A stretch of 64,000 bases of DNA, from positions 2,418,001 to 2,482,000 of the forward strand of contig NZ_CP043959.1 of assembly GCF_008632955.1 (NCBI RefSeq), written 5' to 3'. Shown here in pieces: positions 8,324 to 17,365 of this stretch. Position 1 is the stretch's first letter; each line of letters opens with the position of its first letter. The position numbers were made by a program, and so were the translations under genes. Under the pieces are notes generated by a model. The model was not told the DNA's origin. It saw only the letters and a list, made by a program, of their open reading frames with translations, and made no database searches. Origin of the DNA: Streptomyces tendae. GTDB taxonomy: Bacteria > Actinomycetota > Actinomycetes > Streptomycetales > Streptomycetaceae.

Positions 8324-8758
8324 ATGAACCTCGCCCGGCACATCGCCCTCATCGACGAGCTGTGCTTCCGGCCCTTCCCGGCGGAGCACGGCCCGTCGGA
8401 CGTCGGCTTCTCGGGACCGGGCCACCATGTCGCCGTGCTGGAGTCCGGCGGCCCGGACCTCGACCCGGCGCACTGGGCGGCGACGGTGGACCAGTTCGAG
8501 AAGCAGCGCGACGCGGTGTACGAACTGCTGGCCTCCCGCTGGGGCGACGTCGACCCGTGGAACCTGCAGACGGTGCTGCTGCGCACGGAGCGGGAGGACG
8601 TACCGCAGCCGTGGGCCTGGCTCAGTCACGAAGCGGGCGTGGCCTGGCTGTGGGAGGTGCAGGGCACCGGCCGCTGGGCCGCCGTCGCGCTCGCCGACCG
8701 GGACGCGGGCGGCGCCGTCCAGCTGCTGGCCGTGGTCACGGAGACCGCGCCTCCCTAG
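8324..8758 (+). CDS. Conserved hypothetical protein
   Basis: 144 residues, acidic and Trp-rich (DPAHWAATVDQF, ASRWGDVDPWNLQ, PWAWLSHEAGVAWLWEVQGTGRWAAVALAD), with no signal peptide or membrane segment. CTGGAG lies upstream of the ATG and codon use is normal for the genome, so it is a real gene. I do not recognise a family. The compact alpha/beta composition is reminiscent of small SUKH-like immunity proteins, but I see no diagnostic motif and no nuclease or toxin gene beside it. It is convergent with the DNA glycosylase gene. Confidence 0.7.
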   Translation: MNLARHIALIDELCFRPFPAEHGPSDVGFSGPGHHVAVLESGGPDLDPAHWAATVDQFEKQRDAVYELLASRWGDVDPWNLQTVLLRTEREDVPQPWAWLSHEAGVAWLWEVQGTGRWAAVALADRDAGGAVQLLAVVTETAPP

Positions 8759-8818
8759 CCGACGGGCGTCGCCGTCACCTTCGCGCCTCAACTTCCGCGC
8801 GGGCGCTCCCGCGTGCCG

Positions 8819-9319
8819 TCAGTCCTGCTCGGCCGCCTCCCGCAGCCGGGCGAACTCCTCCGCGAGCGTCGTCGGCGTCCAGTGCGCGTTCAGCCCGCTG
8901 GGATTGGGCAGCACCCACACCCGGGACTCGCCGATGGTCCGCACCTGCGGCCCCACCTTGGCGGTGCGGTCGTCGAACGCCGCGCGGTACGCGGTCACCC
9001 CGAGCACCGCCAGCAGGCGCGGACGCAGCCGGCCCACCTTCACGGCGAGCTCCCGCCCGCCCTGCCGGTACTCCTCGGCGCTCAGCTCGTCGGCCCGCGC
9101 GGTCGCCCGCGCCACCACGTTCGTGATGCCCAGCCCGTACGACAGCAGCTCGTGCTGTTCCGACGGCGCCAGCTGCCTCGGGGTGAAACCGGAGCGGTGC
9201 AGCGCGGGCCAGAAGCGGTTGCCCGGGCGGGCGAAATGGTGGCCGGTCGCGGCCGTCATCAGGCCCGGGTTGATGCCGCAGAACAGCACCCGCAGACCGT
9301 CCGCGACCACGTCCGGCAC
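8819..9319 (-). CDS. mug: G/U mismatch-specific uracil-DNA glycosylase (MUG/TDG family)
   Basis: At least 166 residues. It contains VLFCGINPGL, the family motif 1 (GINPG) whose Asn activates water, and LPNPSGLNAH, motif 2 (NPSGLNxH) for strand intercalation. This defines the MUG/TDG family that excises U or T from mismatches, relevant to a G+C-rich genome. The first canonical start is the GTG at 9319. The same frame continues upstream with RRFTQEELEAARDRL, which I recall as conserved in homologues; the only codon available at the natural start is CTG at 9367, overlapping the purB TGA. The true N-terminus is therefore probably longer. Confidence 0.88.
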   Translation of the reverse strand: MPDVVADGLRVLFCGINPGLMTAATGHHFARPGNRFWPALHRSGFTPRQLAPSEQHELLSYGLGITNVVARATARADELSAEEYRQGGRELAVKVGRLRPRLLAVLGVTAYRAAFDDRTAKVGPQVRTIGESRVWVLPNPSGLNAHWTPTTLAEEFARLREAAEQD

Positions 9320-9363
9320 CAGACGGTCGCGGGCGGCCTCGAGTTCCTCCTGGGTGAAGCGCC

Positions 9364-10806
9364 TCAGAGGATCGCTCCGGGGGTGTAGCCGGCGGCCTCC
9401 GGGTGCTGCTTCACGATCTCGTCGATCCGGCCGGTCACGGTGGCCACCTGGTCGCTCGCGGCGCCGGTGAAGGACAGCTTGTCCGCCATCAGCGCCTCCA
9501 GCTCCGCGCGGCCCAGCGGCAGCCGCTCGTCGGCGGCGAGCTTGTCGAGCAGGTCGTTGCGCTCGGCACCCTGCTCCCGCATGGCGAGGGCGGTGGCGAC
9601 GGCGTTCTCCTTGATCGCCTCGTGCGCGACCTCACGGCCGACGCCCGCGCGCACCGCGCCCATCAGCACCTTGGTGGTGGCGAGGAACGGCAGGTAGCGG
9701 TCCAGCTCCCGGGCCACGACGGCCGGGAAGGCGCCGAACTCGTCGAGCACGGTCAGGAACGTCTCCAGCAGCCCGTCGAGCGCGAAGAACGCGTCCGGCA
9801 GCGCGACCCGGCGCACCACCGAGCAGGAGACGTCGCCCTCGTTCCACTGGTCGCCCGCCAGCTCGCCGGTCATCGACGCGTAGCCGCGCAGGATCACCAT
9901 CAGGCCGTTGACGCGCTCGCAGGAGCGGGTGTTCATCTTGTGCGGCATCGCCGAGGAGCCGACCTGGCCCGGCTTGAAGCCCTCGGTGACCAGCTCGTGC
10001 CCGGCCATCAGCCGGATCGTCCTGGCCAGCGAGGACGGCGCGGCGGCCAGCTGCACCAGCGCGGTGACGACCTCGTAGTCCAGGGAGCGCGGGTAGACCT
10101 GGCCGACGCTGGTGAACGCCTGCGAGAAGCCCAGGTGACCGGCGATCCGGCGCTCCAGGTCGGCCAGCTTGGCGGCGTCCCCGCCGAGCAGGTCCAGCAT
10201 GTCCTGCGCGGTGCCGACCGGGCCCTTGATGCCGCGCAGCGGGTAGCGGCCCAGCAGCTCCTCCAGCCGCCCGTACGCGACGAGCAGCTCGTCGGCCGCC
10301 GTCGCGAACCGCTTGCCGAGGGTGGTGGCCTGCGCCGCCACGTTGTGCGAGCGGCCGGCCATGACCAGCTCGCCGTACTCCCCGGCCAGCTTGCCCAGGC
10401 GGGCCAGCACGGCGACCGTGCGGTCGCGCATCAGCTCCAGCGACAGCCGGACCTGCAGCTGTTCGACGTTCTCGGTGAGGTCGCGGGAGGTCATGCCCTT
10501 GTGCACGTGCTCGTGCCCGGCTAGGTCGTTGAACTCCTCGATCCGCGCCTTCACGTCGTGGCGGGTGACCTTCTCCCGCTCGGCGATCGAGGCCAGGTCG
10601 ACGGTGTCGAGGACGCGTTCGTAGTCGGCGATCGCCGCGTCGGGCACCTCGATCCCGAGGTCCTTCTGGGCCCGCAGCACGGCGAGCCAGAGCTGCCGCT
10701 CGAGCCTCACCTTCTGCTCGGGCGACCAGAGCGTGGCGAGCTCGGCGGAGGCGTAGCGTCCGGCGAGGACGTTGGGGATACGGGGCTTGGCGGGCGCAGC
10801 AGTCAC
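9364..10806 (-). CDS. purB: Adenylosuccinate lyase
   Basis: 480 residues, the usual length for the actinobacterial form. The fumarase/aspartase-superfamily signature GSSAMPHKMN is at about residues 278-287. Other superfamily blocks are KGMTSRDLTENVEQLQ (about 102) and AGRSHNVAAQATTLGKRFA (about 150). It catalyses fumarate release from SAICAR and adenylosuccinate in purine biosynthesis. The GTG start has no Shine-Dalgarno sequence, but a TAGACT -10 box lies 8 bp upstream, so the mRNA is probably leaderless. The stop is overlapped by the mug reading frame. Confidence 0.95.
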   Translation of the reverse strand: MTAAPAKPRIPNVLAGRYASAELATLWSPEQKVRLERQLWLAVLRAQKDLGIEVPDAAIADYERVLDTVDLASIAEREKVTRHDVKARIEEFNDLAGHEHVHKGMTSRDLTENVEQLQVRLSLELMRDRTVAVLARLGKLAGEYGELVMAGRSHNVAAQATTLGKRFATAADELLVAYGRLEELLGRYPLRGIKGPVGTAQDMLDLLGGDAAKLADLERRIAGHLGFSQAFTSVGQVYPRSLDYEVVTALVQLAAAPSSLARTIRLMAGHELVTEGFKPGQVGSSAMPHKMNTRSCERVNGLMVILRGYASMTGELAGDQWNEGDVSCSVVRRVALPDAFFALDGLLETFLTVLDEFGAFPAVVARELDRYLPFLATTKVLMGAVRAGVGREVAHEAIKENAVATALAMREQGAERNDLLDKLAADERLPLGRAELEALMADKLSFTGAASDQVATVTGRIDEIVKQHPEAAGYTPGAIL

Positions 10807-10820
10807 GTACAGGGAGTCTA
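10807..10820 (-). promoter_or_regulatory. Leaderless promoter of purB
   Basis: TAGACT (10820 down to 10815 on the minus strand) lies eight bases before the GTG and no ribosome site is present. The transcription start should fall at or within a base or two of the start codon. No clear -35 box is seen. Confidence 0.5.
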
Positions 10821-10879
10821 CTGGCGATTCGTGCAGGCCCGCGCCACGGGGTGACCTGGAGGAACGTACAAGGGGGCGG

Positions 10880-11671
10880 CTACGCCGTCTCGTACGGCAG
10901 CAGCTCCGGGCGCTTGGGCGGCAGGCCGTCGCCCGAGGAGCGGCCGGTGAGCCGGCGGCCGATCCACGGCAGCAGGTGCCGGCGGGCGAACCGGGCGTCC
11001 TCGACCCGCCGCGCGACCCAGTGCGGGGGCAGCGTGGCCTCCGGAGGGAGGTGCCACTCCGGGTCCTCGGCCGGGTGGCCGAGCGCCTGCCAGACCGCCT
11101 CCGCGACCCTGCGATGACCCTCCCCGGTCAGGTGCAGCCGGTCCACGTCCCACAGCCGGGGGTCGCCGAGCGCCGGCGCCCCGTACAGGTCGACCACCAG
11201 CGCGTCGTGCTTGGCGGCGAGCTCGTCGATGCAGGCGAACAGCGCCTCCATGCGGGGCCGGAAGCGCTCCAGCACCGGGCCCCGGCGGCCGGGGCTGTGC
11301 ATCAGCACCAACCGCTCGCAGCGCGGGGCCAGCCGCTCCACGGCCTCGGTGAGGAGGTCCTGGACCCGGACCATGTCGCACTTGGGGCGCAGGGTGTCGT
11401 TGAGGCCGCCGACCAGGGTGATGACGTCCGCCCCCATGGCCGCCGCCGTTTCCACCTGCTCGTCGACTATCTGCTGGATCAGCTTGCCGCGCACCGCGAG
11501 GTTGGCGTACCGGAAGCCGGGGGCGACGGCCGCCATCCGGGCGGCGAGGAGGTCCGCCCAACCGCGGTAGGTGCCGTCGGGCAGGAGGTCCGACATGCCT
11601 TCGGTGAAGGAGTCGCCCAGAGCGACGAGGCTGGTGTGGGCGGGGCTGCTGGAGGCGGGGTTCGTCTGCAT
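10880..11671 (-). CDS. SGNH/GDSL-family hydrolase
   Basis: 263 residues from the ATG at 11671. The four SGNH blocks are visible: VALGDSFTEGM (block I with nucleophilic Ser, about residue 22), NLAVRGK (Gly block, about 59), VGGLND (Asn block, about 88) and DRLHLTGEGHRRVA (Asp-x-x-His block, about 196). The fold hydrolyses esters of lipids or acylated sugars. There is no signal peptide, so it acts inside the cell. No Shine-Dalgarno is evident; TACCAT ten bases upstream may be a -10 box. The substrate is unknown. Confidence 0.87.
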   Translation of the reverse strand: MQTNPASSSPAHTSLVALGDSFTEGMSDLLPDGTYRGWADLLAARMAAVAPGFRYANLAVRGKLIQQIVDEQVETAAAMGADVITLVGGLNDTLRPKCDMVRVQDLLTEAVERLAPRCERLVLMHSPGRRGPVLERFRPRMEALFACIDELAAKHDALVVDLYGAPALGDPRLWDVDRLHLTGEGHRRVAEAVWQALGHPAEDPEWHLPPEATLPPHWVARRVEDARFARRHLLPWIGRRLTGRSSGDGLPPKRPELLPYETA

Positions 11672-11742
11672 GGCGACAGAAATGGTAGCCCCTGGAACAT
11701 ACCCGTCGGTCGGTCGCCTTCCTTTCGCGCGGAAAGGAGCAC

Positions 11743-12756
11743 TCAGGCCCGCTGCCCGAACAGCTCCCGCAGCACGTCCTCCATGGTCACCAGTCCCGCC
11801 AGCCGCCCGTCCGTCCCGGAGACGGCCGCCAGATGCGTACGGCTGCCCCGCATCGCGGTGAGCACGTCGTCCAGCGGGGTGCTCTCCCGGACGCGGGCGA
11901 TGGACCGCATGTCCCGCAGCCGGAACGGCATGTCCCGCGGCGAGGCGTCCAGGGCGTCCTTGATGTGCAGGTAGCCGACGATCCGCCGCTGCTCGTCCAC
12001 CACGGGGAACCGGGAGAACCCGGACTCCGCCGACAGCCGCTCCAGCCCTTCCGGGGTGACGCCCACGCGCGCGTAGACCACCCGCTCCAGCGGCATCACG
12101 ACGTCCCGCACCGGACGCCGGCCCAGCTCCAGCGCGTCGTTCAGCCGCTCCAGGGCGCGGTCGTCGATCAGGCCCGCCTGGCCGGAGTCCTTCACGATCT
12201 GGGCCAGCTCGGCGTCGGAGAACGACGCGACCACCTCGTCCCGCGTCTCCACCCGCAGCAGCTTCAGCAGCGTGTTCGCGAAGGCGTTGACCGTGAAGAT
12301 CACCGGCCGCAGCGCGCGGGACAGCGCCACCAGCGGCGGGCCCAGCATCAGCGCGCTGCGCACCGGCTCCGCGAGCGCGATGTTCTTCGGCACCATCTCG
12401 CCGAGGAGCATGTGCAGGTACGTGGCGAGCGTCAGCGCGATCACGAACGACACCGCGTGTCCCGCGCCGTCGGGCACGCCCACCGCGTGGAACACCGGTT
12501 CCAGCAGGTGGGCGATGGCCGGCTCGGCGACGATGCCGAGGATCAGCGTGCACAGGGTGATGCCGAGCTGCGCCGCCGCCAGCAGCACCGACACGTGCTC
12601 CAGGCCCCACAGCACGCTCTTGGCGCGCCGGTCGCCCTGGTCGGCGTGCGGCTCGACCTGGCTGCGGCGGACGGAGATCAGGGCGAACTCGGCGCCCACG
12701 AAGAAGGCGTTGGCGACCAGCGTGGCCAGGCCGATCAGCAGCTGTACGGCGGTCAT
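11743..12756 (-). CDS. CNNM/CBS-domain membrane protein (shorter paralogue)
   Basis: 337 residues. The N-terminal DUF21/CNNM transmembrane domain covers about residues 1-190 with hydrophobic helices near 5-25, 60-85, 100-120 and 130-150 and the block LGEMVPKNIALAEP. Two CBS motifs follow at about 210-330 (VMPLERVVYARVGVTPEGL, ending GLVTMEDVLRELFG). The C-terminal CorC_HlyC domain of the longer paralogue is missing. Family members include magnesium/cobalt efflux proteins once called hemolysin-like. The start overlaps the stop of the upstream paralogue (ATGA), so both are one unit. Confidence 0.87.
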   Translation of the reverse strand: MTAVQLLIGLATLVANAFFVGAEFALISVRRSQVEPHADQGDRRAKSVLWGLEHVSVLLAAAQLGITLCTLILGIVAEPAIAHLLEPVFHAVGVPDGAGHAVSFVIALTLATYLHMLLGEMVPKNIALAEPVRSALMLGPPLVALSRALRPVIFTVNAFANTLLKLLRVETRDEVVASFSDAELAQIVKDSGQAGLIDDRALERLNDALELGRRPVRDVVMPLERVVYARVGVTPEGLERLSAESGFSRFPVVDEQRRIVGYLHIKDALDASPRDMPFRLRDMRSIARVRESTPLDDVLTAMRGSRTHLAAVSGTDGRLAGLVTMEDVLRELFGQRA

Positions 12757-14135
12757 CGTCGCGCCCCCCGGTCGTCCTCCGTGTCACCGGCCGCGGACGC
12801 GCCGGCCTCGTGCCGCGTCAGCTGCCCGTCGTCGCGGGGCGCGCGCAGCAGCACGCGCGCCGCGCGGCGTCCGGAGGCGTCCGCCACCTCCAGCCGCCAG
12901 CCGGCGACCTCCAGGACGTCGCCCTCCTCCGGTATGCGGCCCAGCTGGGCGGCCACCAGCCCGGCCAGCGTCTCGTACGGCCCTTCCGGCGCGCGCAGTC
13001 CGACGCGGGCGAGCTGGTCCAGGCGGGCGGAGCCGTCCGCGGAGAACAGCGTGCGGCCCTCCTCGTCGGTGCCGGCCCGGGCCAGGTCGGGGGTCTCGTG
13101 CGGATCGTGCTCGTCCCGGACCTCGCCGACGACCTCCTCCACGATGTCCTCCAGGGTGGCCACCCCCGCCGTGCCGCCGTACTCGTCGATGACCACGGCC
13201 ATCGTGCGGCGGCCCGACAGGCGGTCCAGGAGCCGGTCGACGGTGAGCGACCCGGGGACCAGCAGCGGTTCGCGCATCAGCTCCGACACGGGCACCTCGG
13301 GGCGGCGCTCGGCGGGCACCCCCAGGACGTCCTTCACATGAGCGGTGCCGACCACCGCGTCGAGCGTCTCGCGGTAGACGGGGAACCGGGACAGCCCGGT
13401 CGCCCGAGTCACGTTCGCCACGTCCTCGCACGTCGCCCGCACCTCCAGGGCGATGACCTGGACGCGGGGCGTCATCACGTTCTCCGCGGTCAGGTCGGCG
13501 AGGTTCAGGGTGCGGACGAACAGTTCCGCGGTGTCCGGCTCCAGTGCGCCCTCCTTGGCGGAGTGCCGGGCCAGCGCGGCCAGTTCCTGGGGCCCGCGCG
13601 CGGACTCCAGCTCCTCGGCCGGCTCCAGCCCGATACGGCGCACCATCCGGTTGGCCTGGTTGTTCAGATGGGTGATGAACGGGCGGAAGGCGGCGCTGAA
13701 CCAGCGCTGCGCGTTGCCGACCCGCTTGGCGACGGCCAGCGGGGAGGAGATCGCCCAGTTCTTCGGCACCAGCTCGCCGACGACCATCAGGAACACCGTC
13801 GACAGACCCGTGCCGATCACCAGTGCCAGCGAGCGCGCGACCGGCTCGGAGGCGCCGATGTCCCGCAGGGGGCCTCTGATCAGCGCGGCGATCGACGGTT
13901 CGGAGAGCATGCCGACCACCAGATTGGTGACCGTGATGCCCAGCTGGGCCCCGGAGAGCTGGAAGGTCAGGCTGCGCACGGCCTGGAGCGCGCCGGCGGC
14001 ACCCCGCTCGCCGCGCTCCACCGCCCGCTCCAGCTCGGCCCGCTCGACCGTGGTGAGGGAGAACTCGGCGGCCACGAACGCCCCGCACAGGAGCGAGAGC
14101 AGGATGGCCGCCAGAAGGAGGAGCACTTCGGTCAT
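12753..14135 (-). CDS. CNNM/CBS-domain membrane protein with CorC_HlyC domain
   Basis: 460 residues with the full domain order. The CNNM/DUF21 transmembrane domain is at about 1-195 with the block GELVPKNWAISSP, the CBS pair at about 215-345 (VMTPRVQVIAL, DEYGGTAGVATLEDIVEEVVGE), and the C-terminal CorC_HlyC transporter-associated domain at about 370-445 (GSARLDQL, YETLAGLVAAQLGRIPEEGD). Homologues export Mg2+ or Co2+. It is the first gene of a two-gene operon with a shorter paralogue, pointing to an old tandem duplication. Confidence 0.9.
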   Translation of the reverse strand: MTEVLLLLAAILLSLLCGAFVAAEFSLTTVERAELERAVERGERGAAGALQAVRSLTFQLSGAQLGITVTNLVVGMLSEPSIAALIRGPLRDIGASEPVARSLALVIGTGLSTVFLMVVGELVPKNWAISSPLAVAKRVGNAQRWFSAAFRPFITHLNNQANRMVRRIGLEPAEELESARGPQELAALARHSAKEGALEPDTAELFVRTLNLADLTAENVMTPRVQVIALEVRATCEDVANVTRATGLSRFPVYRETLDAVVGTAHVKDVLGVPAERRPEVPVSELMREPLLVPGSLTVDRLLDRLSGRRTMAVVIDEYGGTAGVATLEDIVEEVVGEVRDEHDPHETPDLARAGTDEEGRTLFSADGSARLDQLARVGLRAPEGPYETLAGLVAAQLGRIPEEGDVLEVAGWRLEVADASGRRAARVLLRAPRDDGQLTRHEAGASAAGDTEDDRGARR

Positions 14136-14292
14136 CGGGTCACCTCAGTCCCATGGTCGGGCAGGACGGGGTCGGACGCGCGGTGTCGGAGACCGGAAGC
14201 GGGGCCCACGGGCGGAGACACGACCTTTCATGGAGAACCGAGTGGCCCTCACCGGGTAAAGGATGGGCAAAGGTCGGCCGGCGGGCCGTGGT

Positions 14293-14718
14293 TCACCCGG
14301 TCAGGGGCTTCACCCAGCGCCGCCAGCGTTCCTCCGGCGCATACCCCGCCGCGTCCCACGCATGATGGGCGGTCGCGTTGCGCTGGAGCACCATCGCGTC
14401 CGCGCGGCGCCCGCCGAGCCGTACGAACCGGTCCTCGGCGGCGGTCAGCAGGGCCGTGGCGATGCCCTGCCGGCGCCGGTCCGGGCGCACCGCCAGGCGG
14501 TACAGGTGACACCGCCAGCCGTCGAAGCCGGCGATCACCGTGCCGACCAGTTCGCCGTCCCGCTCGGCGAGGATCAGCGCCTCGGGATCGCGGGCGACCA
14601 GCCGTTCCACGCCCTCCCGGTCGTCGCTGATGCTGGTGCCCTCCGCGGCCGACTTCCAGAAGGCCAGCACGTCGTCGAGGTCCTCGGGTCCGGCGGCCCG
14701 TGTCCGCAGTTCGCTCAT
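14293..14718 (-). CDS. GNAT-family N-acetyltransferase
   Basis: 141 residues. The acetyl-CoA-binding motif A is VRPDRRRQGIATALLTAAEDRF (about residues 78-99, with the R/QxxGxG/A core), preceded by the beta strand ELVGTVIAGFDGWRCHLYRLA. The C-terminal NATAHHAWDAAGYAPEERWRRWVKPL is typical of RimI-like GNATs. The acceptor is unknown. It is a monocistronic gene, with the CNNM pair upstream in the same direction and an ABC system downstream. Confidence 0.87.
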   Translation of the reverse strand: MSELRTRAAGPEDLDDVLAFWKSAAEGTSISDDREGVERLVARDPEALILAERDGELVGTVIAGFDGWRCHLYRLAVRPDRRRQGIATALLTAAEDRFVRLGGRRADAMVLQRNATAHHAWDAAGYAPEERWRRWVKPLTG

Positions 14719-14795
14719 GGGTCCGATCCCAGCACGGCGTTCCGGCCGTGATCACGGAATTCCACGATGCGGACCGGGCCGCCGCGCAGGCGCGC

Positions 14796-17363
14796 TCACT
14801 CGTGGGCGATGGCCTCCAGCACGTTCATCCGGGACGCCCGCAGAGCCGGCAGCAGCGCCGCCGCGATGCCCACCACCGCCGACCCGACGACCACCGCCAC
14901 CACGGTGCCCCACGGGACGGCGAACGCGGTCAGGCCCTCGAGCGCCAGCACCTGCTGGATGCACACGCCCCACACCAGCCCCAGCCCGAGCCCCAGCACC
15001 GCGCCGAACACCGCGATCACCACCGACTCCAGCCGGATCATGCGCCGCAGCTGCCGCCGGCCCAGACCGATCGCCCGCAGCAGCCCGATCTCCCGGGTGC
15101 GCTCCACCACCGACAGCGCGAGCGTGTTGACCACGCCCAGCACCGCGATCACGATGGCCAGCCCCAGCAGGGCGTACACCAGGTACAGCAGCACGGCGAT
15201 CTGGTCGTGCACCAGCTCCTTGTAGTCGGCCTGGTCGCGCGCCTGCACCTGCGGGAAGGGCTCCAGGGCCGCCTCCAGCCGGTCGCGCAGGTCGTCCGGG
15301 GACGTCCCGGCGGCCGCGTTGACGTAGAGCGCGGAGTCCTGCCCGCCCGGTACGTACTCCTCCACGGCCGCGATGCCGAGGAAGAGCCCGCCGCTCATCC
15401 CGAAGCCCTCGCCGCCCGCCATGTCGGTCAGGGCGGCCACCGTGAACTCGGCACTCCGGCTACCGGGGAACTCCACCGGCACCGTGTCGCCCCGGCGGAC
15501 GCCGTGCTCGGCGGCGAAACCGGCGTCCATGGCGAGGCCGCCCTCGGCCAGCGCCGCCGCCGTGCCACCCTCGGCGTACGTCACCCGGGCGACGTCGTCG
15601 ACGCCGTCGTCGTACCCGGAGGCGGTGGTCTCGATCCGCTCGCCGTCCGGCAGCCGCACCGCCACCGGCGCGAACCGCTGCCGGACCACCAGACCCACCC
15701 CCTCGGTGTCCCGCACCCGGTCGGTGATCTCCCGCGGGAACGGCATGAAGTTGCCGTTCTGGACGATGAAGTCGGCGCCCAGCGTCTTGTCGATCTGGTC
15801 GTCGAAGGACCGGGACATCGAGGCGCTGGCCACCGACAGCCCGCCGACCAGGGCCAGCCCCACCATCAGCGCGGCGGCGGTGGCGCCGGTACGGCGCGGG
15901 TTGCGCAGGGCGTTGCGCTGGCTCATCCGGCCGACGGCGCCGAACACGGCGGGGAAGGCCGCGCCCAGCACCCGGATCACCGGCCGCACCAGCAGCGGGC
16001 CCGCGACGACGGTGGCGACCAGGGTGAGCAGCACCCCGAGCCCCAGCAGGGACGACGCCGAGGCCGTGTCCCCGGACAGGACGCAGCCCAGCAGCGCCGC
16101 CGCGCCGAGCGCACCCACCACCGAACCGGCCACCGCGCGGGTCCGCAGCGGCCGGCCCACCCCGGCGACCTCCGCGTCGGCCAGCGCGGCCATCGGCGAC
16201 ACGGCCGCCGCCCGGCGTGCCGGGAGGTACGCCGCGACGAAGGTGACACCCACGCCCACGACGTACGCCGTGACGGGCGTGGCCCAGCCGACGACCATCT
16301 CCGTGGTCTTCAGGTTCATCCCGAAGGCGCCCATGAGCCGGATCAGGCCGAAGGCCAGCCCGACGCCGGCCGCCAGACCCACCGTCGAGCCGGCCAGGCC
16401 CAGCAGCACCGCCTCGGTGAGCACCGACCGCCGCACCTGCCGCCGGTCGGCGCCGAGCGCCCGCAGCAGCCCCAGCTCGCGGGTGCGCTGGGCGATCAGC
16501 ATCGAGAACGTGTTGACGATCAGGAAGACGCCCACGAGCACGGCGATCCCGGCGAAGCCCAGCATCGCGTACTTGATCACGTCGAGGAACGCGCCCAGTT
16601 CGTCGGAGGCCGTCTCGGCGAGTTCGCCGGCGGTCCGCACCTCGTAGGCGCCGGCGCCGAGTTCGGCGGTGATCCGCCGCTTCAGGTCCGCGTCGGCCAC
16701 GCCGGGCGCCGCCTCGACGGACACGCTCGTGGCGCTGTCCGCCGAGCCCAGCAGGCGGGCGGCCGCCACCTGCGGGTCAAGGAACACCAGGGCCGCGCCC
16801 GGGTTGGTGGTGGTGAAGGTGGCGATGCCGACGATCTCGACGCGGAACGAGCCGGGCTGCGCCTGCACGGTCAGCGTGTCGCCGATCTCCACGCCCTTGG
16901 CGTCCGCGGTGTCCGCGTCCAGCACGGCCTCGCCGTCACCGCGCGGAGTGCGGCCGGAGGTCAGCTCCACCACGCTGCGCTCGGTGACGTGCCAGTCCAC
17001 TGCGAGCGTCGGCGCGCCGGTCGTCGGCCCCACCGACTCGTTGCGCGCGTCGACGACGGTGACGTTCTCCACCTCGACGTCCGGGTGGGCCGACGCGACA
17101 CCCTCGACGCCGGACAGCTGCCGGGCGAGCGCGGCGGGCACGGTCGCCACCGCTCCGGTCGGCACGGCCGACTCCAGGTCGTCGCGCGGCTGCACCGTCA
17201 CGTCGGCGGAACTGGACGCGAACAGCCGGTCGAAGGTGCGGGTGACGGTGTCGGAGAAGATCAGGCTGCCCGCGACGAAGGCCACGGACAGCACGACGGC
17301 GAGGGCGGACAGCAGAAGCCGCCCCTTGTGCGCGAGGAAGCTCCGCAGGGTGGCTTTCAGCAC
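14796..17363 (-). CDS. MacB/FtsX-type ABC transporter permease with duplicated FtsX domain
   Basis: 855 residues from the GTG at 17363, with GGGAGGGG upstream and a 2-bp gap from the ATPase stop. The layout is TM helix 1 (LLLSALAVVLSVAFVAGSLIFS), an extracellular MacB-like region to about 240, an FtsX domain (about 255-400, FAGIAVLVGVFLIVNTFSML), then a central TM pair, a second extracellular domain, and a second FtsX domain to the end (VYALLGLAIVIAVLGVVNTLAL). This is the two-module type common in actinobacteria, acting with a LolD-like ATPase on lipids, lipoproteins or antimicrobial peptides. The substrate is not predictable. Confidence 0.9.
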   Translation of the reverse strand: MLKATLRSFLAHKGRLLLSALAVVLSVAFVAGSLIFSDTVTRTFDRLFASSSADVTVQPRDDLESAVPTGAVATVPAALARQLSGVEGVASAHPDVEVENVTVVDARNESVGPTTGAPTLAVDWHVTERSVVELTSGRTPRGDGEAVLDADTADAKGVEIGDTLTVQAQPGSFRVEIVGIATFTTTNPGAALVFLDPQVAAARLLGSADSATSVSVEAAPGVADADLKRRITAELGAGAYEVRTAGELAETASDELGAFLDVIKYAMLGFAGIAVLVGVFLIVNTFSMLIAQRTRELGLLRALGADRRQVRRSVLTEAVLLGLAGSTVGLAAGVGLAFGLIRLMGAFGMNLKTTEMVVGWATPVTAYVVGVGVTFVAAYLPARRAAAVSPMAALADAEVAGVGRPLRTRAVAGSVVGALGAAALLGCVLSGDTASASSLLGLGVLLTLVATVVAGPLLVRPVIRVLGAAFPAVFGAVGRMSQRNALRNPRRTGATAAALMVGLALVGGLSVASASMSRSFDDQIDKTLGADFIVQNGNFMPFPREITDRVRDTEGVGLVVRQRFAPVAVRLPDGERIETTASGYDDGVDDVARVTYAEGGTAAALAEGGLAMDAGFAAEHGVRRGDTVPVEFPGSRSAEFTVAALTDMAGGEGFGMSGGLFLGIAAVEEYVPGGQDSALYVNAAAGTSPDDLRDRLEAALEPFPQVQARDQADYKELVHDQIAVLLYLVYALLGLAIVIAVLGVVNTLALSVVERTREIGLLRAIGLGRRQLRRMIRLESVVIAVFGAVLGLGLGLVWGVCIQQVLALEGLTAFAVPWGTVVAVVVGSAVVGIAAALLPALRASRMNVLEAIAHE

Positions 17364-17365
17364 CG

